This document shows, piece after piece, positions 16,177 to 25,551 of a DNA stretch of 64,000 bases. The position numbers were made by a program, and so were the translations under genes. Source of the DNA: Namhaeicola litoreus (GTDB taxonomy: Bacteria; Bacteroidota; Bacteroidia; Flavobacteriales; Flavobacteriaceae); the NCBI RefSeq assembly GCF_042679565.1, contig NZ_JBHTMY010000002.1:620001-684000 (forward strand). Direction: 5' to 3'. Position 1 is the first letter of the stretch, and every line of letters starts with the position of its first letter. Below the pieces are notes generated by a model. The model saw only the letters and a program-made list of their open reading frames with translations, was not told where the DNA came from and searched no databases.

Positions 16177-17403
16177 TTATGAAATCGTATTAAACTTGTC
16201 TCGTTTGGTCATTGTTTTCTTCAACGCTTCGGCGAGTATACCTATACCCTTGTCGATTTCATTTTTTGGGACATTGGCAAAAGACAAACGAAGAAACCGA
16301 TCTCCTTTGCCTTTGGGATCAAATGTTCTGCCGGTAACAAATACCACTCCTTTTTTTACACTTTCCCTAAAAACATTTTTAGACCTGATCCCGGCTGGGA
16401 GCTTTACCCAAATATAAAAACCTCCTTTTGGTTCGTGCCAATCCACGCCTTCCGGCATATGTTTTTCTAAACTTTGAATCATCAAATCCTTTCTCATCCT
16501 ATATTCTTTTCTCAGAAATACCAGATAATTTTCCAAAGCTCCCTGCGCTAAAAACTGTTGAGCCAATATTTGGCAAAAATTTGAGGTACAAGCGTCTAAG
16601 GCCTGCTTGATGGTTTCTGCTTTATCGAAGATATCAGGAGAAGCGAGCATGTAACCCAGGCGAAATCCAGGTCCGAGAATTTTTGAGAAAGAACCGGTAT
16701 AGATTACATCCACATCACTTTTGTTCAAAGCTTTCATGGGCAGTTTGAAGTGCTTGTCTCCTTGTTCAAAATATAAATCGCTGTACGCATCGTCTTCCAA
16801 TAACAAAATTCCCTTTCCTGCTAAGGTTTCCAGCAATTCATTTTTGCGCTCTAAAGAATATATGATCCCCGCAGGATTGTGAAAATTAGGCGTGACATAT
16901 AGAAACTTTGGTTTTTTTGGCAATTTTTTGAGCACAGCTTTTAGCTCGTCAATCACAATCCCGTTTTCATCGACAGGAATGCCAATGATTTTTGCTCCAT
17001 AGGTTTCAAAAACCGTTAAAGCCCCTACAAAACATGGTTTTTCTGTGAGAATGATGTCTCCTTTATTGACAAATTCCTGGGTAATGATACTGATGGCCTG
17101 AAGCGAGCCTGTCGTAATCAGGATTTTATTTTCTTCTACCGGTAAGCTCTTTTTCTCAAGGTAACTTTTAAGCGCCTTGATGAGTGGTGGATATCCGGCG
17201 GTAGGTCCGTATTGAAAACAAAGTTTTTTTAGATCAGGAGGAAGTGCGTGAAAAATATCTTCAATCTCTTTTAAAGGAAAAAGGTCATTATTTGGCATTC
17301 CACCGGCAAAGGAGATCATGTCTTTTCCTGAGGATTGTTTCATCAGTAATTTTACATCCTTCGCATGCATGGAATGGACCATATGCGAAAACGAATATGC
17401 CAT
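16177..17403 (-). CDS. PLP-dependent aminotransferase, class I/II (LysN/2-aminoadipate type)
   Basis: 408 residues of fold-type I aminotransferase. The cofactor Lys241 lies in YTGSFSKILGPGFRLGYM, Asp204/205 in LLEDDAYSDLYF binds the pyridine nitrogen, and Asn176 is in TPNFHNPAG. The N-terminal FAGGMPNNDLFP is typical of the 2-aminoadipate/aromatic aminotransferase group related to MocR C-terminal domains, but no DNA-binding domain is present. Broad-range enzymes of this group accept aromatic amino acids and would provide aryl-pyruvates for IorAB next door, which is inferred from context. It is divergent from the ADP-forming acyl-CoA synthetase gene, 130 bases away. Confidence 0.85.
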   Translation of the reverse strand: MAYSFSHMVHSMHAKDVKLLMKQSSGKDMISFAGGMPNNDLFPLKEIEDIFHALPPDLKKLCFQYGPTAGYPPLIKALKSYLEKKSLPVEENKILITTGSLQAISIITQEFVNKGDIILTEKPCFVGALTVFETYGAKIIGIPVDENGIVIDELKAVLKKLPKKPKFLYVTPNFHNPAGIIYSLERKNELLETLAGKGILLLEDDAYSDLYFEQGDKHFKLPMKALNKSDVDVIYTGSFSKILGPGFRLGYMLASPDIFDKAETIKQALDACTSNFCQILAQQFLAQGALENYLVFLRKEYRMRKDLMIQSLEKHMPEGVDWHEPKGGFYIWVKLPAGIRSKNVFRESVKKGVVFVTGRTFDPKGKGDRFLRLSFANVPKNEIDKGIGILAEALKKTMTKRDKFNTIS

Positions 17404-17533
17404 AAAAAGCTTCTTTGAATCAAAGTAAGGTATTTTTATTCATTTATATATTGATAAAAATCAGTCTATTAAACAGATTTTTTCTCTTATTTTATAAAGA
17501 AATAAGGAAGTTTTTCTCATATCCGCAAAAAAT

Positions 17534-19591
17534 ATGATCCATCACAAAATCTTAAACCCCAAAAGTATTGTTGTTATTGGAGGTTCTGAAAATCTGGAAA
17601 ATCCGGGGGGCAGGGTACTTTATAACCTACTCGAGCACCAATATAAAGGAAAGCTCTATGTTGTGAATCCCAAAGGAGGAGAGATTCAAGGTCAAAAGAC
17701 CTTTCTAAGGGCAGAGGAATTGCCTCAAGTTGATCTCGCCATTATTGCCATTCCTGCTGCTCAGGTACCCGAAGTGATGCAGATCTTGACAGAAGATAAA
17801 AATACCAAGGGCTTTATTATTTTTTCGGCCGGCTTTGCAGAAAAAGATCAAAAAGGAGCCGAATTAGAGCAAGAAATAAAAGAGCTGGTCGAAAAAGCGG
17901 GTGCTACCCTGCTTGGACCAAACAATATTGGCCTTATCAATAGAAAATATGCCGGGGTTTTTACCCAGCCAGTGCCTAAATTCGATCCCGATGGGGTAGA
18001 GTTTCTGTCGGCTTCAGGAGCTACAGCGGTTTTTGTCATGGAAACAGCCTTAGCCATGGGATTAACATTCTCCAATGTCTACACTTTTGGAAACAGCGCC
18101 CAAACTTGTATAGAGGATATGCTGGAATATCTGGACGAACACTATATCGCGGGAGAAAGTGCCAAGGTAAAATTACTGTACATCGAAAGTTTTAAAGATC
18201 CTGCTCGTTTTTTAAAACATGCCTCCTCTTTAATTCGAAAAGGTTGTAAACTGGCAGCCATTAAGGCAGGCAGAACTGAAGCGGGTAGTAGGGCAGCCTC
18301 TTCACATACCGGGGCGATGGCCAGCCCAGATGTTTTTACAGAAGCACTTTTTGAAAAGGCGGGTATCATCAGATGTTTTGGCAGAACAGAGCTCGTTACT
18401 GTTGCAGGCATCCTGCTTCAAAAAGAAAGTAAAGGGAAAAATCTAGCCATCATCACACATGCAGGCGGACCCGGCGTAATGCTTACAGATGTACTCTCTA
18501 AAAAAGGACTGCAAGTGCCGCAGATCAAAAGAAAAGATAGCCAAAATCTGCTTTCAGAATTATACGATGGTGCGTCTGCCAATAATCCTATAGACCTGTT
18601 GGCCACGGGTACCGCAGATCAGCTTGGTAAAGTAATCGACTATTGTGAGAATAATTTATCGGAAATTGATGCTATGGCCGTGATATTTGGTAGTCCCGGT
18701 TTAAAAAAAGTCGCTGAAGTGTACCAATTGTTAAGCGATAAGATCCATCGCTGTTCTAAACCTATTTATGCTATCCTCCCTTCTGTTTTGAATGCTAAAG
18801 AAGAAATTTCAGCCTTCTTATCAATGGGAAATATTGCTTTTTTTGATGAAGTCCTGTTTGGAGAAGCTTTGGCTAAAGTATATCACCAGAAAAGGGTTTG
18901 CAGAACGGAAAAGCATAGCTTCGAGATTGATACAACCCCCATAAAAGAACTCATTTCTCATTGCCAAAATGGATATCTTTCTCCTGAAAAAGCCATGGAT
19001 GTTTTGCGATGGGCCGGTATTGCGGTGGTACAAACTTATCTCATAAAAGAAGAGAAGAATCTGCTAAAAATGACCGATACACTTCCCTTTCCTGTGGCTC
19101 AAAAAGTAATAGGACCCACACATAAATCAGACCTGGGTGGTGTGAAATTAAATGTAAGCAACAAAAAGGACTTCTTGAACAATTTTAGAGAACTGATGGC
19201 CATCCCCGGGGCGCAGGGTGTTCTGGTACAGCCCATGATCAAAGGCCATGAGATCTTTATAGGTGCCAAAAGGGAAGGAAACTTTCCTCCTATTGTGCTT
19301 TTCGGGTCTGGGGGAATCTATGTGGAAGTGCTAAAAGATCTTCGCAGTGCAATGAACCCTGTTTCAACCTCAGAGGCATTTGAGTTGATCTCTCAGTTAC
19401 ATTCGTATCCTTTGCTAAAAGGAATACGCGGACAAAAAGGGATTCATTTGACTTTATTTGCTGAATATATTTCTCGGGTTTCGGCACTTATGGACGGTGT
19501 ACCTGAGATCAAAGAACTCGATATCAATCCTTGTATGGCTTTTGAGAAAGAATTGTTGGCGGTAGATGTGCGGATCAGAATTGAAAAATAG
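17534..19591 (+). CDS. acdAB: ADP-forming acyl-CoA synthetase, fused alpha-beta subunits
   Basis: 685 residues. The N-terminal CoA-binding domain (about 8-130) is followed by two succinyl-CoA-ligase-like domains with the phospho-accepting His258 in ASSHTGAM. The C-terminal half is an ATP-grasp domain (from about 470: LSPEKAMDVLRWAGI, QKVIGPTHKSDLGGV, ELDINPCMAF). It converts acetyl- or aryl-acetyl-CoA, ADP and phosphate to the acid, CoA and ATP. In archaea such enzymes act directly after IorAB, and the same partners are adjacent here. The archaeal enzyme often has separate subunits; here they are fused, as in several bacteria. Confidence 0.9.
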   Translation: MIHHKILNPKSIVVIGGSENLENPGGRVLYNLLEHQYKGKLYVVNPKGGEIQGQKTFLRAEELPQVDLAIIAIPAAQVPEVMQILTEDKNTKGFIIFSAGFAEKDQKGAELEQEIKELVEKAGATLLGPNNIGLINRKYAGVFTQPVPKFDPDGVEFLSASGATAVFVMETALAMGLTFSNVYTFGNSAQTCIEDMLEYLDEHYIAGESAKVKLLYIESFKDPARFLKHASSLIRKGCKLAAIKAGRTEAGSRAASSHTGAMASPDVFTEALFEKAGIIRCFGRTELVTVAGILLQKESKGKNLAIITHAGGPGVMLTDVLSKKGLQVPQIKRKDSQNLLSELYDGASANNPIDLLATGTADQLGKVIDYCENNLSEIDAMAVIFGSPGLKKVAEVYQLLSDKIHRCSKPIYAILPSVLNAKEEISAFLSMGNIAFFDEVLFGEALAKVYHQKRVCRTEKHSFEIDTTPIKELISHCQNGYLSPEKAMDVLRWAGIAVVQTYLIKEEKNLLKMTDTLPFPVAQKVIGPTHKSDLGGVKLNVSNKKDFLNNFRELMAIPGAQGVLVQPMIKGHEIFIGAKREGNFPPIVLFGSGGIYVEVLKDLRSAMNPVSTSEAFELISQLHSYPLLKGIRGQKGIHLTLFAEYISRVSALMDGVPEIKELDINPCMAFEKELLAVDVRIRIEK

Positions 19592-19722
19592 AAACAGAAT
19601 AAATTTCTGTCAGCTAATGTCTAACAAACACTTTTTTAGGTTTGGAAAAGCAATTTTTTCTGTATTTTAAAGTCATAAATTTTTAAATTAGTGATTATAT
19701 AACACGTTAGCCAAAAGCTGAA

Positions 19723-20574
19723 ATGAACGAAGTACAAATTTTGATTGACAGACTTAAAGAATTAAAAGCAGAAAACTCTTCTGAGAGTTACACTCATATC
19801 AAAAACATATTATCTCATCAGATTTTACCAATTCCTTTAGCGACCTATAAACCTCTCAGGCTTATAAGAACAAGAAGTCATAGAAAAGGCGAAATCTTTT
19901 TTGAGAAAATAGATGATTTGACCTTTAGAAAAGATATTCTAAATATTAACCATTTTGGTAGAGCTAATGAACCTGGACAAGGTTTCTTTTATTGTAACGA
20001 CAACCTAAATGAAGGAACTGGTTTTTCAGAGTCAATGAACGTTTTTCGAAATAATCCAGACAGCAGAAATGAAATTATAACCATTGGTGCTTGGGACGTT
20101 ACGCGTGAATTAAACCTTGCCGTTGTTTTACCTTCCGAATATAAAGAAGTTGATAACAGCCTTCTTAATTGGGCAAAGGAATCATATAATGTTCTAAATG
20201 ATGGAAGTTCAAACTTTAAGCAACTCAAGATTATGCTCGAATTCATAGCTAACGAATTCACATTAGATAAAGAAAAAGATAGTTCTAATTATAAGATAAC
20301 CTGTGCTTTTGTAAATTATATAAAAGATAATTTCCCAAGTTTGGACGGAGTTGTATATGCAAGTGTAAAATCAGCTTTAAAAGGCGAAAACATAGTGCTT
20401 TGGAAAGAAGTTGCTGAAGATTGCTTAAAATTAATTGGAGCACGAAAAAGAACATTTGAACTAATGGGAAATAAGAATTTTGTCGAAACAGAATACTGTG
20501 ACACCGAACAAATAGATTACGAAAAAGGAATAATTAAATGGAAAAAGCCTGTGGCTAACATTGGCTATAAGTAA
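19723..20574 (+). CDS. Orphan RES-domain protein (NAD-degrading toxin fold)
   Basis: 283 residues. The central part matches the RES pattern: RLIRTRS (46-52), NHFGRANEPGQGFFYCND (Arg80, Tyr90) followed by GFSES (Glu103, Ser104). Near the C-terminus LDGVVYASVKSALKGENIVLW (207-227) gives the usual closing strand. RES toxins such as MbcT degrade NAD+ and are normally paired with an upstream Xre antitoxin; none is encoded here. The protein is also longer than the usual ~150-230 residues. Its 3' end overlaps the left arm of an attC-like inverted repeat, and GTTAGCCA just before the start is mirrored by TGGCTAAC near the end, suggesting a mobile cassette. Confidence 0.6.
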   Translation: MNEVQILIDRLKELKAENSSESYTHIKNILSHQILPIPLATYKPLRLIRTRSHRKGEIFFEKIDDLTFRKDILNINHFGRANEPGQGFFYCNDNLNEGTGFSESMNVFRNNPDSRNEIITIGAWDVTRELNLAVVLPSEYKEVDNSLLNWAKESYNVLNDGSSNFKQLKIMLEFIANEFTLDKEKDSSNYKITCAFVNYIKDNFPSLDGVVYASVKSALKGENIVLWKEVAEDCLKLIGARKRTFELMGNKNFVETEYCDTEQIDYEKGIIKWKKPVANIGYK

Positions 20575-20670
20575 TTGCTTCTTCTCGCCTATTTCTGAAA
20601 ATCCTATCGGATTTTCAGTTTGGTATGTGCTTGCAAAGTTAAGTGCCAACCCGAGTAATTACCAATAGTC
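20563..20670. repeat. attC-like imperfect inverted repeat after the RES gene
   Basis: Outer arms at 20563-20579 and 20654-20670 are inverted copies with 13 of 17 positions matching. An inner perfect ten-base inverted repeat (CTGAAAATCC/GGATTTTCAG, 20595-20604 and 20609-20618) with a TATC loop lies between them. The left arm includes the RES stop codon. No T-run follows, so this is not a normal terminator. The shape recalls integron cassette recombination sites, though exact GTTRRRY core sites are not present. Confidence 0.4.
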
Positions 20671-20757
20671 GAGACCGATAAGAAGAAAAATGACCCGCCC
20701 AAAACGAATTAAAGATGTAAATAATTGGAAAATGTTATAACTACTAAAACCTATAAA

Positions 20758-21234
20758 ATGAAACAGAAATTAAAGTTACCCGGTTTTATCCTGAGTTTAG
20801 TCTTTTTGGGATGTACACAATTGACTGCGCAAGTAGGAGAAATGATATTTCCCGAAGGAAAGGTTCAACATGTTGTTCTTGCCAAGGAGATGCAATGGAA
20901 ACCATGTCCGCCAAACCTGCCAAAGGGTTGTGAGATGGCTGTTCTTGAAGGCAACCCAAAAGGTAACGACTTCTTTACGGTTCGTTTTAAAATAATTGGT
21001 GAATTTATTATGCCTCCACATACACACCCCAAAGATGAACGTGTGACCATACTGCAAGGGAAGGCATATGTCGCTTTTGGAGAGGATGCAACACAGAAAG
21101 AAGCGAAAGAATTTGGGCCGGGAGATTACTATGTCAATGCAAGAAACGCCATTCACACAGTTTGGGCTGATCCATCAACAATTATTCAGATTACCGGTAT
21201 TGGTCCCTGGGAAGTGGATTTTATTGAAAAATAA
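20758..21234 (+). CDS. Exported cupin-domain protein
   Basis: 158 residues from ATG 20758; the frame opens at a TTG at 20725, but the signal peptide begins at the ATG. The signal ends either at LGC (Cys19, possible lipobox FLGC) or at TAQ as a normal cleavage site. A single cupin barrel follows with metal ligands His88, His90 and Glu94 in MPPHTHPKDE and His133 in NAIHTVWAD. DUF4437/ChrR-like enzymes of this size exist, but function is not determined. It stands alone between the attC-like repeat and the GNAT gene. Confidence 0.75.
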   Translation: MKQKLKLPGFILSLVFLGCTQLTAQVGEMIFPEGKVQHVVLAKEMQWKPCPPNLPKGCEMAVLEGNPKGNDFFTVRFKIIGEFIMPPHTHPKDERVTILQGKAYVAFGEDATQKEAKEFGPGDYYVNARNAIHTVWADPSTIIQITGIGPWEVDFIEK

Positions 21235-21262
21235 ATGATTTCTACCACAAACACTGGGTTTA

Positions 21263-21352
21263 ATGAATGGCTCGTACACCCTAATCACGAAAATTCTTGC
21301 AGCATTTCTATTCGGTTTGTCATGGCTATATAAGGAATATAAAGATGACTAA
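21263..21352 (+). CDS. Very small ORF, 29 residues, possible membrane peptide or gene fragment
   Basis: ATG 21263 to TAA 21352 encodes a 29-residue peptide with a hydrophobic centre (ILAAFLFGLSWLY) and a charged end (KEYKDD). It lies in the spacer between the cupin and GNAT genes. It could be a small membrane protein or the tail of a lost gene; nothing confirms translation. Confidence 0.2.
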   Translation: MNGSYTLITKILAAFLFGLSWLYKEYKDD

Positions 21353-21389
21353 TCTTATACAAACCCTTAATTGAAATTTAAGAACATAG

Positions 21390-22256
21390 ATGGAAATTAA
21401 AAGCTTAGAAAAAGTAAACAGTAAAGATATTTTGAATGTCTTCAACGCATCTTTTTCTGACTATTTTGTTCCATTTAAATTGACGGAAGAGCAATTAATG
21501 TCAAAAATGAGGGCCGATAAAATTGACCTTACATTGTCTGTTGGCGTTTTTGAAAATCAAAGACTAATTGCTTTTATTCTGCACGGATTTGATATCATCG
21601 ACAATCAAAAAGTCGCTTACAACGGAGGGACGGGGGTTATTCCTGAAAAAAGAGGTTCTGGATTAACAAAAAAAATGTATGAAGCTTGTTTGCCCATTTT
21701 AGAACAAAAAGGAATTGATATTATTTTTCTTGAAGTAATAACCCAAAATATCCAGGCCATAAGATCTTATGAAAAAATTGGCTTTAAAACCACAAGAACA
21801 TTGGGCTGTTTTAAAGGAAATTTTAAGCCAATTAAATCCTATCAGATCGCAGACATTAAAGAACAGGATCTCTATGAATGGAATCTAATGGAATCATTTT
21901 GGGATATAAATCCCACATGGCAGAACTCAAAAAATGTGTTGAATAGATCAAAGTTAGAAAATGATTCATTTGGAGCCTACATTGATAACCAATTAGTTGC
22001 TTATGTTATTTATAATTCGAAAAGTAGAAGAATTCAACAAATTGCGGTACATAAAGAATATAGAAAAAGAGGAATAGGCACGAAATTAATATCTGAATTA
22101 GCAAAAAAGCACGGAAACTGGTTTTCGATAATTAATGTAGACAAGAAAGCTAAAAACGTGACCAATTTTTTTAACTTATCAGGGTTTGAAAATTATATAG
22201 ACCAGATAGAAATGGAATTGAAACTTAGTAAAAACTCAAGTAAATATATTGTATAA
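21390..22256 (+). CDS. Tandem GNAT acetyltransferase-fold protein
   Basis: 288 residues containing two GNAT modules. The first has the acetyl-CoA loop TGVIPEKRGSGLTKKMYEA (about 81-99) and the usual IRSYEKIGF near 125-132. The second has AVHKEYRKRGIGTKLISELA (219-238) and ends with FFNLSGFENY. Tandem GNAT proteins of this type include mycothiol-synthase-like folds, where one half is often inactive. The acceptor substrate is not predictable. It is isolated in the accessory stretch. Confidence 0.8.
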   Translation: MEIKSLEKVNSKDILNVFNASFSDYFVPFKLTEEQLMSKMRADKIDLTLSVGVFENQRLIAFILHGFDIIDNQKVAYNGGTGVIPEKRGSGLTKKMYEACLPILEQKGIDIIFLEVITQNIQAIRSYEKIGFKTTRTLGCFKGNFKPIKSYQIADIKEQDLYEWNLMESFWDINPTWQNSKNVLNRSKLENDSFGAYIDNQLVAYVIYNSKSRRIQQIAVHKEYRKRGIGTKLISELAKKHGNWFSIINVDKKAKNVTNFFNLSGFENYIDQIEMELKLSKNSSKYIV

Positions 22257-22386
22257 ATATGAGCGGTTTAAGGAATAAAACGAATAAAGAAACACAAAAC
22301 AACCTTTGGTATAGAACTCGAAAAATTTGTGAGTAGAAGTATGACATAACGCTCATAAACAAAACCACAAGCTGAAAAATAAGCAG

Positions 22387-22803
22387 ATGAAAAAAATTAC
22401 ACTCATGTTATTTTCCTTACTTTTTTACATGTCTTGTGGAAAAGTTGAACGGACACAAGATAAAATTAATTCAGACAAAATGATGGTGAGGTTATCGGAA
22501 ATCGAAATAGAACCCGAATTTCTTGAAGAATATGTGGCCATATTAAAAGAGGAATCCAGAGCTTCTGTTGCATTGGAAGCTGGTGTAATTTCCATTTATC
22601 CAATGTTCCAAAAAGAAAACCCGACCGAAATTAGAATATTGGAAATTTATTCAAACAAAAAAGCATACGAAAGTCATTTGGAAACTCCCCACTTCAAACA
22701 TTATAAAACTTCGACTTTAAAAATGGTAAAATCCTTGAAATTAATTGATATGAAAACAATAGATGAAGAATCTATGCCAATGATATTTAAGAAAATAAAT
22801 TGA
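22387..22803 (+). CDS. ABM-domain (YgiN-like monooxygenase) lipoprotein
   Basis: 138 residues with a lipoprotein signal (lipobox YMSC, Cys17). The rest is one antibiotic-biosynthesis-monooxygenase ferredoxin-like unit: MVRLSEIEIEPEFLEEYVAIL, then SRASVALEAGVISIYP, ILEIYSNKKAYESHLETPHFKHY and a closing MVKSLKLIDM. The ETPHFKHY segment with His is common in putative quinol monooxygenases. Export as a lipoprotein is less usual for the family, but occurs in Bacteroidota. The substrate is unknown. Confidence 0.75.
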   Translation: MKKITLMLFSLLFYMSCGKVERTQDKINSDKMMVRLSEIEIEPEFLEEYVAILKEESRASVALEAGVISIYPMFQKENPTEIRILEIYSNKKAYESHLETPHFKHYKTSTLKMVKSLKLIDMKTIDEESMPMIFKKIN

Positions 22804-22901
22804 CAATGAAAAAAAGCCGGCTCAAAACAATGCCTAAAAAAGTCTATGTGCAAACCTGCTTATCATTAAACCGTTCTATGCAATTTGACAAACTTTAAAC
22901 C

Positions 22902-23678
22902 ATGATTAAATTCTTCAGACAAATCCGCCAGGAACTACTTTCAGAAAATAAAATTTGGAAATATCTGAAATACGCCTTAGGTGAAATTGTGCTTGTTGTT
23001 ATCGGGATTTTGATCGCGTTACAAATTAATAACTGGAATGATAACAGGAAAGAATTAATGAGATCAAAAGAATATCTTGAAGAAATTGTAAAAGACCTAA
23101 AATTGGATACAACAAATTATAACTTCTCAATAGCGAAGTTGTCATCAGATATTGCAATTGAAGAATGGGCACTTAGTCAATCTACCTATTCTATCAATCA
23201 AATGGATAGTGTCTGGAAAAGTTTTGGAGGATTCTATTGGGAAAATCCCATGAATGATAGAACCTTTCAAAAAATTCAAAATTCTGGAAACAGCACATTA
23301 CTTGGTTTTGAACCACTATCAGATGAGCTTACCTTTTACTATACTGAAATGAGAAACTTACTTGATTCATACACAACTTGGGATAAAAGAGAAGTTACAC
23401 AACGGCAGGAATATATGAGAGATTTAGAGCATGTGATAGAAATAAGTAATTATCAACTCGCGATCCTAGGTAAAGGTCTTGTTAAAAAGAACTTTGAAAC
23501 AAGACAGGATTCGTTGCAGATCAAGAGTCTATCAATTGATTTCATCAATTCAACCAGAGGTAGGAATCATTTAAAAAACAATTATACAAGGCATTTGAGA
23601 TTAAAGAATGTATTTGAAAGATTAAACCAAAATGCCCTAAGTTTAATTGCAAAAATAGAAGTTGAATTAGCTGATTAA
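22902..23678 (+). CDS. DUF6090 membrane protein, copy 1
   Basis: 258 residues. The N-terminus MIKFFRQIRQELLSENK is a basic amphipathic stretch, followed by YLKYALGEIVLVVIGILIAL as a single membrane helix and then QINNWND. This is the constant part of the DUF6090 family, known almost only from Bacteroidota. The C-terminal ~200 residues are helical and face the other side of the membrane. They contain the family core RTFQKIQNSGNSTLLGFEPL (about 127-146). No function is known. Three further copies lie at 29519, 32308 and 33108. Confidence 0.85.
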   Translation: MIKFFRQIRQELLSENKIWKYLKYALGEIVLVVIGILIALQINNWNDNRKELMRSKEYLEEIVKDLKLDTTNYNFSIAKLSSDIAIEEWALSQSTYSINQMDSVWKSFGGFYWENPMNDRTFQKIQNSGNSTLLGFEPLSDELTFYYTEMRNLLDSYTTWDKREVTQRQEYMRDLEHVIEISNYQLAILGKGLVKKNFETRQDSLQIKSLSIDFINSTRGRNHLKNNYTRHLRLKNVFERLNQNALSLIAKIEVELAD

Positions 23679-23802
23679 ATAAAGAAAGAACAACAATGGC
23701 CAAAAGCAATTCTACAATTTAATTATCGTTTTGCAGACAATAAAGTGCCCAAAAATCAAATACTAAATATAGTCAAGACCCTTTAATAATATTTAAAAAA
23801 AT

Positions 23803-25551
23803 ATGAAACTACTTATTACATTTCAATTTGTCCTCATGGCAATATTGAGTTTATCTTGCAATCAAGCAAAAAAGCAAGAAGACAATTCAAAATCTGCAAA
23901 TCTTGAATCCAACACAATCTATTTTAATGGAGACATTATCACGATGGAAGGTGAACAGCCTCAATATGTTGAAGCTGTGGTAGAAGCTGAAGGAAAAATT
24001 ATTTATGCAGGAAATTTAAAATCCGCAGAAAAAAACTATACAAATGCTTCAAAGTTTGATTTGGACGGCAAAGTACTTTTGCCTGGTTTTATTGAACCTC
24101 ATTTGCATCCATCCATTGCTGCCATTATGTTGCCGAACGTTACCATCGCTCCACATGATTGGAATAAACCCGATGGTGTTTCAAAAGCAGCTAAAACACC
24201 TGAAGAATATAGAAAAAGACTTGCCGAAGCCATTAATAAAAATACAAAAACAGATGAAATGTTTTTTATCTGGGGTTATCATCAATTATGGCATGGAGAA
24301 TTGTCGAGAGAAATGCTCAATAAATTGTCTCCGGATAAGCCTGTAGGTGTTATACATAGATCTTTTCATGAAATTTATATCAATGATAAGGCCATAGAAC
24401 TTTTTAAAATAAAAGAAGATAATTTTAAAAACAACCCACAAGTTGATTGGAATAAAGGGCATTTCTTTGAAGGCGGTTGGCTGGCTTTGGTTCCAATTAT
24501 TGGTCCGCAATTAATTAATCCTGATACCTACAGAGATGGTTTGCGTAAAATGACGCAATTGATGCTTCGTAATGGCATCACTACTATTAATGAACCTGGA
24601 TTTCCCAGTTCCAACTTTGAACTGGAATATAGTTTACTCAAAGAAGAAATGGACAAAAATCCACCTTATGATGTTTATCTCATTCCCAATGGCACTCAAT
24701 TATATGGTATGAATGGTAATAGTAACGAGAAGACTTTAGCGATGATAGAATCTTTACCCGCCAAGTACAATTCGTCAAATATTACCTTTTTACCAAAACA
24801 AATAAAACTTTTTTCTGATGGTGCTATTTATTCTTTGGCAATGCAAATGAAAGAACCTTATTTGAGTAAAGACTTTAAAGGCGAATGGATGACGCTTCCG
24901 CTTTCCTTATTTCAAGAACAATTGAGTTTTTATTGGAATAATGACTTTAAAATTCATGTGCATTCTAATGGCGATTTAGGTATACAACAGGTAATTGACT
25001 TCAATAAAGTAGACCAAAAAAGATATCCTCGAGTAAATCACAGATTTACTTTGCATCACATGGGATATTTTGATGTAGATATTGCGCAACAAATAAAAGA
25101 TCTTGGTATGGAATCCTCCGTAAACCCCTATTATTTATGGGCACTGGCCGATAAATATTCTGAATATGGACTGGGAAAAGAAAGAGCAGAAAATTTGGTG
25201 AGAATAAAAGAACTGACCGACAGAGATGTACCAGTGTCTTTCCATTCAGATTTCGCCATGGCTCCGGCTGAACCATTAACCCTGGCATGGACAGCAATAA
25301 ATAGAGAAACAGCCGAACACAGTAAGTTTTCACAAGATCAACGCATAGATGTTTACACCGCTTTAAAAGGTATTACTATTTCTGCTGCAAGAACCTTAAA
25401 TCTTGAAGATGCCATAGGTTCTATTAAGGTGGGTAAGCGAGCTAATTTTACTGTTCTTAAAGAAAATCCATTCAAAATAGATCCCATTAAAATCAAAGAT
25501 ATTGAAATTGATGGAATCATCTATCATGGTGTTTACCATAAATCTAATTAA
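23803..25551 (+). CDS. Amidohydrolase (YtcJ/NfdA-type) lipoprotein
   Basis: 582 residues with a lipoprotein signal (lipobox SLSC, Cys19). The amidohydrolase fold starts with IYFNGDIITMEG and the strand GKVLLPGFIEPHLHPS carries the metal pair His100/His102. Later metal-site candidates are HVHSNGD (HxH), HRFTLHHMGY and FHSDFAMAPAEP with the closing Asp. The C-terminal RTLNLEDAIGSIKVGKRANFTVLKEN is typical for this YtcJ-like branch, which includes N-substituted formamide deformylase. The substrate is not known. No neighbour supports a pathway. Confidence 0.85.
   Translation: MKLLITFQFVLMAILSLSCNQAKKQEDNSKSANLESNTIYFNGDIITMEGEQPQYVEAVVEAEGKIIYAGNLKSAEKNYTNASKFDLDGKVLLPGFIEPHLHPSIAAIMLPNVTIAPHDWNKPDGVSKAAKTPEEYRKRLAEAINKNTKTDEMFFIWGYHQLWHGELSREMLNKLSPDKPVGVIHRSFHEIYINDKAIELFKIKEDNFKNNPQVDWNKGHFFEGGWLALVPIIGPQLINPDTYRDGLRKMTQLMLRNGITTINEPGFPSSNFELEYSLLKEEMDKNPPYDVYLIPNGTQLYGMNGNSNEKTLAMIESLPAKYNSSNITFLPKQIKLFSDGAIYSLAMQMKEPYLSKDFKGEWMTLPLSLFQEQLSFYWNNDFKIHVHSNGDLGIQQVIDFNKVDQKRYPRVNHRFTLHHMGYFDVDIAQQIKDLGMESSVNPYYLWALADKYSEYGLGKERAENLVRIKELTDRDVPVSFHSDFAMAPAEPLTLAWTAINRETAEHSKFSQDQRIDVYTALKGITISAARTLNLEDAIGSIKVGKRANFTVLKENPFKIDPIKIKDIEIDGIIYHGVYHKSN

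Noticed and set aside
20595..20618. Perfect inverted repeat as terminator of the RES gene
   Set aside because: No T-run follows on either strand, and it is nested in a larger inverted repeat.
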